Part shown: piece after piece, positions 35,602 to 50,706 of the stretch
How positions within the stretch are numbered: position 1 is the first letter of the stretch
How the letters are laid out: each line of letters begins with the position of its first letter
NCBI RefSeq assembly: GCF_001953635.1
Contig: NZ_MEJH01000005.1
Coordinates: forward strand, 62,001-126,000
Source: Alteromonas abrolhosensis
GTDB taxonomy: Bacteria > Pseudomonadota > Gammaproteobacteria > Enterobacterales > Alteromonadaceae
Length of the DNA: 64,000 bases
Direction of reading: 5' to 3'
Translations under genes and position numbers: made by a program
The notes under the pieces: model-generated
The model's input: only the letters and a program-made list of their open reading frames with translations
Database searches by the model: none
What the model was told of the DNA's origin: nothing

Positions 35602-37863
35602 CTACGCTTTCAGCTGGTTACCAATAGGTAATTGACGAATACGCTTACCACACGCAGCGAAAATGGCGTTACATAGTGCCGGTGCGTAAACCGGTGTGGC
35701 AGGTTCACCCACACCAGCTGGCGGCGCATCGCTTTCGATTACCTCAACTTCAACTTCTAGCGGTGAATCGCTCATGCGGGGCACACGGTAGTTGTGGAAG
35801 TTACTTTGTTGTACACGACCTTTATCAAAGGTAATGCCGTCGCTAATAGCCGTAGTAATACCGAATACTGAGCCACCTTGGGTTTGGTTTTTAACGGTAT
35901 CGGTATTAACTACAGTACCTGCATCAATGGCTACCCACGACTTGATTACGTTCAAATCGCCAGCATCAGACACTTCAACTTCCACCACAGTAGCTACGTA
36001 GGTTAAGAAGCTACGGTGCGCCGCTATACCTAGACCACGACCTTTAGGCATATCGCGGCCCCAGCCTGCCATGTCAGATACCTTCTCAATAACATTGCGA
36101 AGGCGACCTGTATCTAAAGGATAAACCGACTTATCACCCCAATAGTTTTGATATTCGGCCTTTTGATCAGTCACATCAATAATTCTGTCAGGGCCGATTA
36201 CTTCCAATAGGTAATCTTTAGAGTCTTTGCCTGCTTTATGCGCTGCTTCATTAATAAACGACTGTACAGCAAAGGCGTGGAAGATATTCGATACTGATCG
36301 CATCCATCCAATTCGGGCTTTGGCTGGTGCTTCACCGCGCTCTAACTTCATATTCGGCGTAAGAATAGGGTTATCCGTAAAGCCCAAATCTAACTCAAAG
36401 CTAAAGGGAGCGTTCGCACCCTCTTGAAAGGTTGAGGCGATGGGGGAAAACGCGGTTCTATGAAGGTAAGCATCAATTTTGCCGTTTTCATCAAGCGCAG
36501 CCTCAACGTGCTGAGCAGATACTGCGTGATAGAAACCGTGCTGAATATCATCTTCACGGGTCCATTGAACGCGAACTGGCTTGCCCGTTTTCATTGAAAG
36601 GTACGCTGCTTCCGCTGAAAAATCAGGTTTAGATTTACGGCCAAATGCACCACCTAACATGGTTACATGAACATTGATTTTTTCTTTGTCCATGCCAACC
36701 ATAGCGCCCACGGTCTCCATATCAGCCTGCGGGTTTTGTGTAGCAGCCCATACGTTTACGCGGTCGTTATAGTACATGGCAGTAGCGCATGGCGGCTCCA
36801 TGGGGGCTTGTGCTAAATGCGGCACGTAATAGTCAGCAACCAGCTTATCGCTGGCTTTTTCTAAAACGCTCAACGCATCGCCTTTTTCTCGAACAAGCGC
36901 TTGAGGTGCATTAACTGTGTTAAGCAGCTGCTCTTTAAATTTAGCTGAGTTATAGTCGCCATTTGCGCCATCGTCCCAAGTAACCTCAAGTGCTTTTCGG
37001 CCTTGCCACGCAGCCCACGTATTGTTAGCAATAATTGCCACGCCACCTTTTGGCTGGAACTGAGGGGCACCTTTTGGCGCTGGAATTTCAATGACATCAA
37101 CAACCCCATTAACTGCTTTAGCTTTATCTGCGTTGAAGCTTTTCACCTTGCCGCCCACCACGGGAGGGCGCTCGATTATAGCAACGAGTGCTTTTGGTTC
37201 GCGCACGTCAGCAGCAAAGGTTGCTTTACCGGTAACAATATCCTGAAGATCGATATGGGCCATACCCGTATTGATATAACGCCATTCTTTTCTGTCTTTA
37301 AGCTTGAGCTTATCTGCCTCAGGTGGTGTGATGGTTAATGCATCGTCTATTAAATCTTTATAGGCAAGGGTCTTACCCGAACTATGTGTGACTACATGTT
37401 GCTCGGCAACACATGAACCCGGCTCAACACCCCATCGCTTGGCAGCAGCGTGTTGCATCATATAGCGAACGCTTGCGCCCATTTCGCGAAGACGCTGCAT
37501 ATTAAAGCGAATACTGCGAGAGCCATCGGTGTTTTGATCACCGTATTTAGGGTCACCTTTACCTTGAATCACAATCACTTTGTCCCACGCAGCTTCCATT
37601 TCGTCAGCCACAATTTGCGCAATAGCGGTACGGATCTGCTGACCCATTTCACTGCGGTGACAGGTAACTTCAACCATGCCGTCGGGACGAAGCGCAATAA
37701 ACAAGTTCGCGCGTTTTGCGTTTTCCGCTGGCTTAGCTAAAACGCCTGCCATAGCGCGTGGCGCACTACCTATAAAATAAGTACCAAGAACCAACGCACC
37801 TGCCGCAGCTGTCGATTTTAAAAAGCTGCGGCGATTCATATCAAAATAGGTATTTTCACTCAT
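35602..37863 (-). CDS. molybdopterin-binding subunit of a periplasmic aldehyde/isoquinoline-type dehydrogenase
   Basis: 753 residues. A Tat signal ([20 protein letters not shown]) sends the folded protein to the periplasm. The rest matches the large subunit of IorB-type enzymes of the xanthine dehydrogenase family ([49 protein letters not shown]). Contains the molybdenum-cytosine-dinucleotide site and the late GVGE glutamate. It overlaps the iron-sulfur subunit gene by 4 bases. Substrate unknown; aldehydes or N-heterocycles are usual. No third cytochrome gene is adjacent. Confidence 0.88.
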   Translation of the reverse strand: MSENTYFDMNRRSFLKSTAAAGALVLGTYFIGSAPRAMAGVLAKPAENAKRANLFIALRPDGMVEVTCHRSEMGQQIRTAIAQIVADEMEAAWDKVIVIQGKGDPKYGDQNTDGSRSIRFNMQRLREMGASVRYMMQHAAAKRWGVEPGSCVAEQHVVTHSSGKTLAYKDLIDDALTITPPEADKLKLKDRKEWRYINTGMAHIDLQDIVTGKATFAADVREPKALVAIIERPPVVGGKVKSFNADKAKAVNGVVDVIEIPAPKGAPQFQPKGGVAIIANNTWAAWQGRKALEVTWDDGANGDYNSAKFKEQLLNTVNAPQALVREKGDALSVLEKASDKLVADYYVPHLAQAPMEPPCATAMYYNDRVNVWAATQNPQADMETVGAMVGMDKEKINVHVTMLGGAFGRKSKPDFSAEAAYLSMKTGKPVRVQWTREDDIQHGFYHAVSAQHVEAALDENGKIDAYLHRTAFSPIASTFQEGANAPFSFELDLGFTDNPILTPNMKLERGEAPAKARIGWMRSVSNIFHAFAVQSFINEAAHKAGKDSKDYLLEVIGPDRIIDVTDQKAEYQNYWGDKSVYPLDTGRLRNVIEKVSDMAGWGRDMPKGRGLGIAAHRSFLTYVATVVEVEVSDAGDLNVIKSWVAIDAGTVVNTDTVKNQTQGGSVFGITTAISDGITFDKGRVQQSNFHNYRVPRMSDSPLEVEVEVIESDAPPAGVGEPATPVYAPALCNAIFAACGKRIRQLPIGNQLKA

Positions 37864-38366
37864 GCTTCTTCTCCCGCTTGGGTTGGGTCGAAGTAGCTAA
37901 CGCCTGCGTTGCTGCTCATCGATTTAGACGCCGACTTTATGGCTTTATGTATACGAGGGTAGGTTCCGCATCGACAAATATTGCCAGACATGTTTTGAAC
38001 AATCTCTTCATCACTTGGGGTTGGGTTTGTTGATAACAAGCTAGCCGCCTGCATAATTTGCCCACACTGACAGAAACCGCATTGTGGCACTTTGTGCTCT
38101 ACCCACGCTTTTTGAACAGGGTGGTCGCCATTTTCGCTTAACCCTTCAATAGTGGTGATTTTTCTGCCTTGAACGGCGGATACTGGCAATACGCAAGAAC
38201 GTTGTGCCATGCCGTCAATATGAACAGTACACGCGCCGCATTGCGCCATACCACAGCCAAATTTAGGTCCTGTAAGATTTAATTCGTCACGAAGGTACCA
38301 CAATACTGGTGTAGATGGGTCACCAGAAAATTCGTGTTTGTTACCATTAACGGTAAACGTGATCAT
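37860..38366 (-). CDS. 2Fe-2S subunit of the same dehydrogenase
   Basis: 168 residues from the ATG at 38366 (ggagacaagacc upstream); the longer frame to 38462 lacks family similarity. N-terminal plant-type ferredoxin fold with [16 protein letters not shown], and a second cluster with [10 protein letters not shown] and [11 protein letters not shown]. It carries electrons from the molybdenum site. It has no signal peptide and is probably exported with the Tat-bearing large subunit. Confidence 0.9.
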   Translation of the reverse strand: MITFTVNGNKHEFSGDPSTPVLWYLRDELNLTGPKFGCGMAQCGACTVHIDGMAQRSCVLPVSAVQGRKITTIEGLSENGDHPVQKAWVEHKVPQCGFCQCGQIMQAASLLSTNPTPSDEEIVQNMSGNICRCGTYPRIHKAIKSASKSMSSNAGVSYFDPTQAGEEA

Positions 38367-38680
38367 GGTCTTGTCTCCATAGGTAAGCGAACGATATGAT
38401 TTGAACCAGATTGTGTAAATATGGCCTACCCAAGCAGCGCAGCACGGAAAAACGAGCTGCACAAACTCATATCGATACGGTTACATTGCCTGATGATACG
38501 AACTACCCAAGATGCTGAACATACTCAGATAATTGCCACTATTATTATTGTTAAAGGCTTCGCAATTTATACTTTAGATTACGTTAACACGCATTGCATT
38601 ATTGCGCATTTACATAAGTTTAATTGCTAACACTTTGCGACAAAGTGAAAGAAAAATAGAACGGACTTTTTACACTGGAA

Positions 38681-38729
38681 GCGTTAAGCGTTAAGCGTTA
38701 AGCGTTAAGCGTTAAGTATTAAGTATTAA
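38681..38729. repeat. heptamer tandem repeat
   Basis: Seven consecutive 7-bp units: five GCGTTAA then two GTATTAA. Lies in the 412-bp gap upstream of the dehydrogenase operon. A unit length not divisible by three and near-perfect copies suggest slippage-prone DNA; it is not in a coding sequence. Confidence 0.9.
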
Positions 38730-38778
38730 GGTAACGGTTAAGGACGAGGAATAATAACGGCATAAACACCGCTATATA

Positions 38779-38994
38779 CTAGCGCAGTTTCCTCATTAGT
38801 AGGAATCGATCAATTTTGCGCGCGCCAGTGGTCATTGTTTTTTGACTATATTTAAGCCAGTTACGCGCTTTTGGCCAGTCGTAACTTAACAGCACTAACC
38901 CGCCTACCACTAAAAGAATGGAACCAGGAAGCAGTGTCAGTACAATTCCACCAACAAACAATATTGCGCCTAAGGTAAGTCTTACTATTCGCAT
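38779..38994 (-). CDS. small PGPGW-type membrane protein
   Basis: 71 residues with two membrane helices (LTLGAILFVGGIVLTLLPGS and ILLVVGGLVLLSYDW) joined by a Pro-Gly turn, then a basic tail. Resembles the PGPGW family of putative membrane proteins. Function unknown. Confidence 0.65.
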   Translation of the reverse strand: MRIVRLTLGAILFVGGIVLTLLPGSILLVVGGLVLLSYDWPKARNWLKYSQKTMTTGARKIDRFLLMRKLR

Positions 38995-39321
38995 GTGATA
39001 CCACTTTGTTTGGTAAACCTAACTCTTTACAGTTTCGCCCACGAACGCCGATTTTCCAATACAAAAAGTGTAAATATTTGTACTCGAGTACTTTGTGTAA
39101 GGCACTGTTGGTTTGCTTAAAATTGTCGAATAAGTAGTCGTTCAGCAGGCAAAGATACACCAATGGCCTGATTGCGGTGGAAAGGAAGTTTGAAATAAAG
39201 TACAAAGACTACCAAAGACGTGAGGCATTTCTCGCGGTCAAGCGAGTCTGAAAGGATGCTTTTGCGAAGGTTTACTCTAGCTCATGCTAGGTAAAAGATA
39301 ACGATAATAATGAGAGTTATA
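38995..39321. other. intergenic
   Basis: 327 bases. A minus-strand frame (38861-39205) exists but has no family similarity or ribosome site and overlaps the PGPGW gene; nothing else seen. Confidence 0.4.
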
Positions 39322-39738
39322 ATGGCACAACAACCAGAAAACCAACCAATCAGCGATGAAGAGCGCGCAACGTGGGTAAGAGAGCAATTTCAGAAGGCTA
39401 ATAAATTTTTAGCTGAAAATGGTGTTTTGTTCGATTCCGTTGTTACAGAAGAGAGCCGCTATTTAATTCCTTACCTTGCAGTATGGAAAATTAAAGCGAT
39501 GGACAGCAAACGCTATTGGGTAATTAGTGGTGATTTGCCGTCAGACTATACATCGGTAGACAACGCGAAAGATGCAAAAGAGGCACTTCGCCACTTTGCT
39601 ATGCATTGGCAGTTAAAGGCTGAAAACCTGATCAATGCCAAAGATGCAGATGAAACGCAAAAAGAATTTGGCGCATTGCTTATCAATCGTGCTGAGAACT
39701 TATTTGCTATGCAAAATACGCCGGATCTTTGGGTTTAG
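39322..39738 (+). CDS. DUF4826 family protein
   Basis: 138 residues from the second ATG (39322), which has gagag five bases upstream; an ATG at 39310 is four codons longer. Sequence such as YLIPYLAVWKIKAMDSKRYW and SGDLPSDYTSV matches the DUF4826 pattern. Soluble, acidic; function unknown. Convergent with the acetyltransferase gene 18 bases away. Confidence 0.75.
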   Translation: MAQQPENQPISDEERATWVREQFQKANKFLAENGVLFDSVVTEESRYLIPYLAVWKIKAMDSKRYWVISGDLPSDYTSVDNAKDAKEALRHFAMHWQLKAENLINAKDADETQKEFGALLINRAENLFAMQNTPDLWV

Positions 39739-39755
39739 AGCTTTAAGTCGGCAAT

Positions 39756-40214
39756 CTAATGAAGTTGAGTCACGTCCGGAAGAGGAAAGCGCTCTGCCGG
39801 ACATTTTAGGCGTTGTCTGGGAACGCCTGCGTCCATAAATACTCGACCGTAAGGGATAAACCCTATCGACTGGTGATAGGATACACTTTCCAAATTACAC
39901 ACCACCTTGATAATAGGAACGTTATTTTGCTTTGCCGCGTTAATCAATGCTTCAAATAAAGCGCGATATACGGGAAGTGTTCTGTGGTTTCTTTTAACGG
40001 CAATTCGACCAAGCTCGCCTCGTTTAGTTAAACGGCCTGTGGCAATGGGTTCGTTATCATCATTAACAATAAGTACATGACACGCCGAGCTATCATGTTC
40101 ATCAAACTCGCTTGCTTCGGGCACGCGCCATTCCAAAACAAATACATGTTCCCTTAGTGCTTTTAGTCGATGTTTATCCTTTTCCCAATCGACGTTTTGT
40201 ATCGTAAACGCCAT
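39756..40214 (-). CDS. GNAT family acetyltransferase
   Basis: 152 residues. Acetyl-CoA region LGRIAVKRNHRTLPVYRALF and the substrate strand ATGRLTKRGE. Of the ElaA/YjdJ-like small type. It begins 9 bases after the roxA stop, so the two are probably co-transcribed. Substrate unknown. Confidence 0.85.
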   Translation of the reverse strand: MAFTIQNVDWEKDKHRLKALREHVFVLEWRVPEASEFDEHDSSACHVLIVNDDNEPIATGRLTKRGELGRIAVKRNHRTLPVYRALFEALINAAKQNNVPIIKVVCNLESVSYHQSIGFIPYGRVFMDAGVPRQRLKCPAERFPLPDVTQLH

Positions 40215-40223
40215 ACCTACCTG

Positions 40224-41390
40224 TTAACCTTCGAACCATTCCCAGTAACCATTATTGATAAGTGTAGTTAAGGTTTCTAAAAATGTAAAAGAAGGGGCAT
40301 CTTGACAACATGTTGCATTCAAAACGCCTCCTGATGCCAATACTTCAAACCACTCTTGGTCATTTTTACCAAATGCGAATTGGCTACCATTGACATAAAG
40401 TGCGCGAGGAAGGCCACGCTTGCCATCGCAAATTAATGCGCGCACACCAGGTGCAGGAACAAAGCTAATGCCTGCGGCGAATTCATTGGAAATTTGCTCT
40501 AACGATACTTCATTTTCTAGCGGATATTCAGGAATGCCTTGTTCACTCATGGCTTCTAAAAGTGCCAAAGTAAAGTCTTCACCGTTTATAGCATCGATAA
40601 GCTGCTGCTTAAGAACGGCTACATCGCTTGGGTTTATCCAAGCACGATTGCCTTGAAGAGAGCGGCCAGAGTCTGTGAAGCGATGATTGTGCGCGCCTTT
40701 ATCCAGCATCATCGCCAAGCTTTCTGCTAATTGAAGATTATCCGGTGCACGGTAACCGACCGAGTAAGTTAAGCTGTCTTCAATAGTAGCGCCGTCATGA
40801 GGCCAACCTGGAGGCACGTAAACCACATCGCCAGGCTCAACTACCACATCTATAACCGGGTCAAACCCTTCAATTTGTCTTAGTTTGGGGTGGGGACAAA
40901 CTTCTTTATAGTTTGCTGGCTTGCCCACTCGCCAGCGTCTTTGGCCCTTTCCTTGAACTAAAAATACATCGTATTGGTCGATGTGAGCGCCGACGCCTGC
41001 GCCATTTGTTGCAAAGCTCACCATTAAGTCGTCCAATCGCCAGTTAGGGATAAAAGAGAACGGGTCTAGAATGGGAGTTACGTCGGGAACATATTTATCG
41101 ACGCCTTGTACTAATAGTGTCCATTTGCCCTGACAAGCCTTATCAAAATCGGCAATGGGCCCTTGTTCAACATTCCACTTGCCTTGAACATTACTAATAA
41201 TACGTGCATCCACTTCCGACTCTTGTGCAAGTCCTGCAAGGTCGTTTTCATCGATAGGATCTACAAAGTTATCAAAAAAATGCTTTATGACTACCGGCTT
41301 TTGCTGCCAATAGTTTTTTAGGAAGGTTTCTGCATTAAAGCCGTTTCCGGTTCTTGCATCAATAAAGTACATTTTGTCGTTAGTGGGCAT
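40224..41390 (-). CDS. roxA: ribosomal oxygenase, L16 arginine hydroxylase
   Basis: 388 residues, JmjC/cupin fold. Iron ligands visible as HID (GAHIDQYDVFLVQGKG) and the distal His in WPHDGATIEDSLTYS. N-terminal MPTNDKMYFIDARTGNGFN leads into FLKNYWQQKPVVIKH, typical of YcfD/RoxA. It uses 2-oxoglutarate, oxygen and iron(II) to hydroxylate an arginine of ribosomal protein L16. Followed by a GNAT gene. Confidence 0.9.
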   Translation of the reverse strand: MPTNDKMYFIDARTGNGFNAETFLKNYWQQKPVVIKHFFDNFVDPIDENDLAGLAQESEVDARIISNVQGKWNVEQGPIADFDKACQGKWTLLVQGVDKYVPDVTPILDPFSFIPNWRLDDLMVSFATNGAGVGAHIDQYDVFLVQGKGQRRWRVGKPANYKEVCPHPKLRQIEGFDPVIDVVVEPGDVVYVPPGWPHDGATIEDSLTYSVGYRAPDNLQLAESLAMMLDKGAHNHRFTDSGRSLQGNRAWINPSDVAVLKQQLIDAINGEDFTLALLEAMSEQGIPEYPLENEVSLEQISNEFAAGISFVPAPGVRALICDGKRGLPRALYVNGSQFAFGKNDQEWFEVLASGGVLNATCCQDAPSFTFLETLTTLINNGYWEWFEG

Positions 41391-41674
41391 AGCGTCTCTT
41401 TCAGTAAGCCTGGTTATTGTTTCTTGCCTGCTTTCATTGGCGTTGCTTGTATCGTAGTAGTCATCTCGTTAGCGTGAGAACTATTTTAGAAGCAGGATAG
41501 AAGGTGATAGGCGGCATTATCAGTCATTGAAAAGGTTATTGCCACCTTACATTCACTAGCCGATATATAATCTGGTGAAGCCATCACAGTGAAGCAAATT
41601 GCATAATTTTGAGTGTAGTCATGAAAGTTTTTAAATAGATGTGCCTAAATCGTAGGTGGTGAGAAACGATTACG

Positions 41675-42502
41675 CTAAATCGTTTCGCAAACATAGGCGT
41701 TAACTAACGTCGCTTTGGTGCGCAACTGTGTTGGCTGAAACGTTAACATTAATGAATATTCGTCTAACAGCATTGACCCACCTGCCTTGTGAGGGGCTCG
41801 TCCAAACATCTCTCTTACTTCTGTTTTAGGAGGGCTATCTGCGTTATAAGACGGGGCGTTACTAGTACTAGTGTTGATTGTTTGAGATAGACGATAGCTA
41901 ACCAAGTCGTAAGATTTTTCACAAATTGCAATGGTGTCAGGTGCTGTGTACTGCTCTAACATTGCCGCTCTGTTTACCGTAGTACCCCAAATATCAAACC
42001 CTGCAAATGGTCGAGAAGACTGGCCAGCGAGCACTAACCCCGTTGCTATACCCACACGAAGCTGGCTAAAAGAGGAAGAGAGAAGGGTATCGTTACGTAC
42101 AAGGTTGCGTGCACGCAAAGCGAATTTAATAGCGTTGTTGATACTGGTTTCAAGCGCGTCTTTTGTACACGCACTGTTGTTACAAAAGCCAGCCACAATA
42201 TACTGGTCGCCATTAGTTTTTAATGGCGACAGTCCAAATGCAGCAGCAAGGGCATCAAATTCGCTAAACAGGTTTTCGACCATACCGGTGCAGTTAATGT
42301 CACCAAGTTGCACAGTCAATTGCTGAAAGCCAGATAAATCGCAAAAGATTACGACTGCACTCTTTAAACAGTAACTTGAATTTATTCTATTGTTTTCATG
42401 CATAAGTGAAGAGCTGGATAGGAGGGAATTCACTACAGAATTGTTAGCATGTGGTCTTTCGTTAGAAAAAGTGTTTGTGCCATTTGTCGTATTTAAATCC
42501 AT
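41675..42502 (-). CDS. class III nucleotidyl cyclase domain protein, catalytic Arg replaced
   Basis: 275 residues, a single cyclase domain after a 45-residue serine/asparagine-rich leader. Metal-binding Asp55 (VIFCDLSGF) and Asp99 (KTNGDQY) are present, as are adenine-specifying Lys95 and Asp170 (FDIWG). In the VNxxxR motif Asn177 is present but position 181 is Met (VNRAAMLEQ), so the transition-state arginine is missing; Arg178 might stand in. Soluble, probable monodomain protein; activity uncertain. Confidence 0.75.
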   Translation of the reverse strand: MDLNTTNGTNTFSNERPHANNSVVNSLLSSSSLMHENNRINSSYCLKSAVVIFCDLSGFQQLTVQLGDINCTGMVENLFSEFDALAAAFGLSPLKTNGDQYIVAGFCNNSACTKDALETSINNAIKFALRARNLVRNDTLLSSSFSQLRVGIATGLVLAGQSSRPFAGFDIWGTTVNRAAMLEQYTAPDTIAICEKSYDLVSYRLSQTINTSTSNAPSYNADSPPKTEVREMFGRAPHKAGGSMLLDEYSLMLTFQPTQLRTKATLVNAYVCETI

Positions 42503-42554
42503 TTACATGCTCCAATTATGCTGCACAGACAAGTTTCTTAGGTTTACAGGTATA

Positions 42555-42585
42555 AAAAAACGCGGTGTTAATAACCGCGTTTTTT
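42555..42585 (-). terminator. terminator after purB
   Basis: AAAAAACGCGGT / ACCGCGTTTTTT with a 7-base loop, 24 bases beyond the purB stop on the minus strand. Confidence 0.88.
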
Positions 42586-42608
42586 AGTGTAGTGAAAAGC
42601 GCAGGGGC

Positions 42609-44615
<2,007 letters not shown>

Positions 44616-44616
<1 letters not shown>

Positions 44617-45743
44617 CAGCGAATATAACTCTCAATAATACCGCCGCCAAGGCAAACTTCGTCATTATAGAATACCGCCGACTGCCCTGGCGTTACCGCC
44701 TTTTGGGGCTCATCAAACATCACTTCAATGGTGTCGTCTTGAGTTGGCGTTATTGTACAAGGGATATCGGCCTGACGATAACGGGTTTTAACTACCGCGC
44801 GCACAGGTTCTGTAATTGTTTTTCTATCCACCCAGTGTAGCTGCTTTGCTACCAAGCCTTTCGAGTATAGGCGAGGGTGGTCGGCACCTTGACCCACAAT
44901 AAGCACGTTGCGAGCAACATCTTTATCTACCACATACCAAGGGTCGTCACCGTATTTGGCTAATCCACCAATGTGTAAGCCTTTACGTTGACCTAGCGTG
45001 TGATACATCAATCCTTCGTGCTGGCCAATTTCTTCACCTTCTGCGGTTTCAATAACGCCAGGCTGAGCTGGAAGGTAACGGGCTAGGAAGTCTTTAAACT
45101 TGCGTTCACCAATAAAGCAAATCCCGGTAGAGTCTTTCTTATCGTGGGTGATAAGACCCTGCTCTTCGGCAATTTTGCGAACTAATGGTTTTTCAATGTC
45201 ACCCACAGGGAAAAGCGTCTTTGCAACGTGCTCTTCGCCTAATGTGTAAAGAAAGTAGCTCTGGTCTTTGTTGTTATCAAGACCTCGCAGCATTTGCCAT
45301 TTACCGTCAACTTCTCGGCGACGAACATAGTGCCCGGTAGCAATGTAATCGGCGCCAAGGTCTTCTGCTGCAAACTCAAGAAACGCTTTAAACTTAATTT
45401 CTTTGTTGCACATAATATCTGGGTTTGGCGTACGGCCCGCTTTGTACTCCTCTAAGAAATACTCAAACACGTTATCCCAGTATTCTGCTGCAAAGTTAAT
45501 GGTGTGTAGTTCAATGCCAAGTTTGTCAGCAACCGCTTGTGCATCTTTTAAATCTTCTGCAGCGGCACAGTATTCATCGTTGTCATCTTCTTCCCAGTTT
45601 TTCATGAAAAGACCTTCAACCTGATAACCCTGTTGTTGGAGTAGGTAGGCTGAAACAGACGAATCGACACCGCCGGACATCCCGACGATCACTTTTTTGC
45701 TGGCGTTAGATTCAATATCACTCACTATGGATTGCACACTCAT
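44616..45743 (-). CDS. mnmA: tRNA-specific 2-thiouridylase
   Basis: 375 residues. PP-loop [15 protein letters not shown], catalytic cysteines in [11 protein letters not shown] and [11 protein letters not shown]. It places the 2-thio group on wobble uridine of Glu, Gln and Lys tRNAs with sulfur from TusE. First gene of the cluster. Confidence 0.97.
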
Positions 45744-46092
45744 TTGATTAATAAAAAAGAAACCGTATTTGTTAAGTTAGTTATCAATGATTGGTTGATA
45801 ACGTATTTCAAGCGGCTGCTCGGTTAGTGAGCTATACCACTAAGTAATCATTTACAAATAGGCCCGTTTTCGAGGTCGCGGATTTTATCAGATTCCGACA
45901 GCTAATTCACATTTAATCCTTATCTGAATAAGTAATTAAATATGTGCTTAACGGCCTCTGACATTTGCAATATCGACGTAGACCGCTAAAAAGGGTCAGT
46001 AACGCCTAACATGCTTTAAGCTCCGCCTCTCATAAGTGGCTCATTAGTGTGGTCTTGGAAGATGAATTCAAGTGCTATGGGTGCCTTCATAA
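45744..46092. other. intergenic
   Basis: 349 bases between mnmA and rluE, holding the mnmA promoter. No gene or clear terminator seen. Confidence 0.4.
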
Positions 46093-46701
46093 CTAAAAGC
46101 TCACATACTTACCACTTTCTATACCATCTATCGTCCAGTTTCCGACCCGGTATCTGATAAGACGCAGAGTAGGGTAGCCCACGTGGGCAGTCATGCGCCT
46201 TACCTGTCTGTTTTTACCTTCGGTAATGGTAATTTCGACCCAGCTGGTTGGGATGGACTGCCTGAAGCGCACTGGCGGATTTCTTGGCCAAACATGTGGC
46301 TCTTGCATTGCTTTTATTTTGGCAGGACGCGTCATTCCGTCTTTTAACTCAACACCATCGCGTAGCGCCTGCATCGCTTTCTCATCCATAATACCTTCTA
46401 CTTGCGCCCAATAGGTTTTGCTCGTCTTGGCTTTAGGGTTTGCGAGTTTGTGCTGAAGTTTCCCATCGTTAGTGAGTACCAAAAGGCCTTCTGAGTCCCT
46501 ATCAAGTCGTCCAGCTGCATATACATCAGGAATATCAATGTAGTCCTTAAGGGTTTCTCTTCCATCGGCGTCGGTGAATTGAGATAAGACTTGAAAGGGC
46601 TTATTGAAAAGCACCACTTTAGCGTTTGATGACATGTTACTTTCGCTTGTTTGAATTCGAAATTTCGTGGGGATTTTACGATAAACGGCATCGTTTCGCA
46701 T
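46093..46701 (-). CDS. rluE: 23S rRNA pseudouridine synthase RluE type
   Basis: 202 residues; a start at 46635 ([13 protein letters not shown]) would remove a 22-residue basic leader and is equally possible. Catalytic Asp in [18 protein letters not shown]-terminal [20 protein letters not shown]. Of the short RsuA/RluE class lacking an S4 domain. In E. coli it modifies U2457 of 23S rRNA. Confidence 0.88.
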   Translation of the reverse strand: MRNDAVYRKIPTKFRIQTSESNMSSNAKVVLFNKPFQVLSQFTDADGRETLKDYIDIPDVYAAGRLDRDSEGLLVLTNDGKLQHKLANPKAKTSKTYWAQVEGIMDEKAMQALRDGVELKDGMTRPAKIKAMQEPHVWPRNPPVRFRQSIPTSWVEITITEGKNRQVRRMTAHVGYPTLRLIRYRVGNWTIDGIESGKYVSF

Positions 46702-49370
<2,669 letters not shown>

Positions 49371-49453
49371 TACGTGCACCAACGATAGGTATCAAAGCCT
49401 AATGCGTTAATTGGCCTTACAACGCGTAAAGCCAGCTGAATGCTAAACAACTA

Positions 49454-49486
49454 AAAAAGCCCGCTCGTTTTACGAACGGGCTTTTT
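49454..49486 (+). terminator. terminator after icd
   Basis: AAAAAGCCCG / CGGGCTTTTT with an inner TCGT / ACGA continuation and a T run. Confidence 0.88.
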
Positions 49487-49870
49487 AATTTTCTTGTACC
49501 TTATAATTTACAACGGTAATTCCAATATACGTAAAAGAGTCAGTTAGCTAAGCGCGCAATAAAGCAGGAGGTAAGGCATATCGTAAGGGCAAACGTAAGG
49601 TTAATTGTAAGCTTATTAGCTACGCGTGTAGGAACCTATTTATGAAAGTGCCTAATTGGCGTAATCATTGAACGTAATCATTAAAATTAATGAGATTAAA
49701 AAAAGGAAAAGTTAAGAAAGTAATCTAATGAACTAGTTTTAAAAAATATTAATTTACTGGAAGCAGGGGGAATGTGGAACGCATTCTTAAAACACACAGC
49801 TTTTTAGAACACATAGTTAGCCGCACAGACACTTTAAGCGCCTTTAGGCTTTTTAATGGCAAAAAAAAGC

Positions 49871-49899
49871 AAAAGCCCGACGTTCAAAGCCAGGCTTTT
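49871..49899 (-). terminator. terminator after cspD
   Basis: AAAAGCC / GGCTTTT with a 15-base loop; on the minus strand a T-rich run follows, 13 bases after the cspD stop. Confidence 0.7.
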
Positions 49900-49911
49900 T
49901 AAATTCTTTTC

Positions 49912-50130
49912 TTAACGCTCTGGTTCTTCTTTGAAGCCAATGTTCTCAGCGTGAAGACCTTTCGGGCCTTGCTGAACTTCGAACGTTACTTCCTGACCCG
50001 CTTTTAGCGAACGGTAGCCTTCCATTTGAATCGTAGAGTAATGCGCGAAAATATCTTCGCCACCGTCCTCAGGTACGATAAATCCAAAACCCTTTGCGTT
50101 GTTAAACCATTTAACTTTGCCAACCGCCAT
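49912..50130 (-). CDS. cspD: cold-shock-like protein CspD
   Basis: 72 residues, one cold-shock domain with RNP1 KGFGFI and RNP2 DIFAHY. In E. coli CspD is a stationary-phase inhibitor of replication. The divergent position next to clpS-clpA is the usual one for cspD, which supports this assignment over other Csp paralogues. Confidence 0.9.
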   Translation of the reverse strand: MAVGKVKWFNNAKGFGFIVPEDGGEDIFAHYSTIQMEGYRSLKAGQEVTFEVQQGPKGLHAENIGFKEEPER

Positions 50131-50361
50131 ACTTCGACTTCCTCTTAATCCTTGAACTCACGAGTATATGCCCCCATTATAGATCCGGAGACAGGGTGGA
50201 AAGAGTATTGAAAGTGATTAATGTGTAGTTAATGACGTGCAATACTCAAAGCCACTATACAAAATGTAGATTTTTTAACCATATTATGTCAAGGGCTAAT
50301 GTGAATAAATTTATCCAAAAGTTTGTACACATATATGCCAGTAAACCACTATTATTAAGTT

Positions 50362-50682
50362 ATGAGTAAAGACAACGCTATTAGTATCGAAAAGGAAAAG
50401 CAGAAAGACGCGCAGCGACAGAAGCCGCAGCCGCCTCCCATGTATAAAGTGTTGTTGAACAATGACGACTATACACCGATGGATTTTGTCATTGAGGTAC
50501 TCATGCAGTTTTTCAATATGGACGCTGAGAAAGCCAACCAACTTATGCTGACCGTTCATTATCAAGGAAAAGCCGTGTGTGGCATTTTTACTGCTGAGAT
50601 AGCAGAGACAAAAGTGATGCAGGTTAATCAGTACGCACGCAAACATCAGCACCCGTTGATGTGCACGATGGAGCAGGCATAA
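50362..50682 (+). CDS. clpS: ATP-dependent Clp protease adaptor ClpS
   Basis: 106 residues. Core [20 protein letters not shown] (the NDD loop and Met gate for N-degrons), followed by [20 protein letters not shown]. ClpS passes proteins with N-terminal Leu, Phe, Trp or Tyr to ClpA. 24 bases before clpA. Confidence 0.96.
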   Translation: MSKDNAISIEKEKQKDAQRQKPQPPPMYKVLLNNDDYTPMDFVIEVLMQFFNMDAEKANQLMLTVHYQGKAVCGIFTAEIAETKVMQVNQYARKHQHPLMCTMEQA

Positions 50683-50706
50683 GGTTTTTTGTAGAGGGCG
50701 AGCAAT

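Larger units (their letters stand above)
49371..49911. other. intergenic between icd and cspD
   Basis: 541 AT-rich bases between convergent genes. Apart from the terminators at 49454 and 49871 nothing recognisable is seen. Confidence 0.4.

Noticed and set aside
38681..38729. CRISPR array
   Set aside because: The repeats are only 7 bp and have no spacers; it is a simple tandem repeat.
38861..39205. 114-codon minus-strand frame
   Set aside because: It overlaps the PGPGW-type gene in another frame, has no ribosome site and no family similarity.
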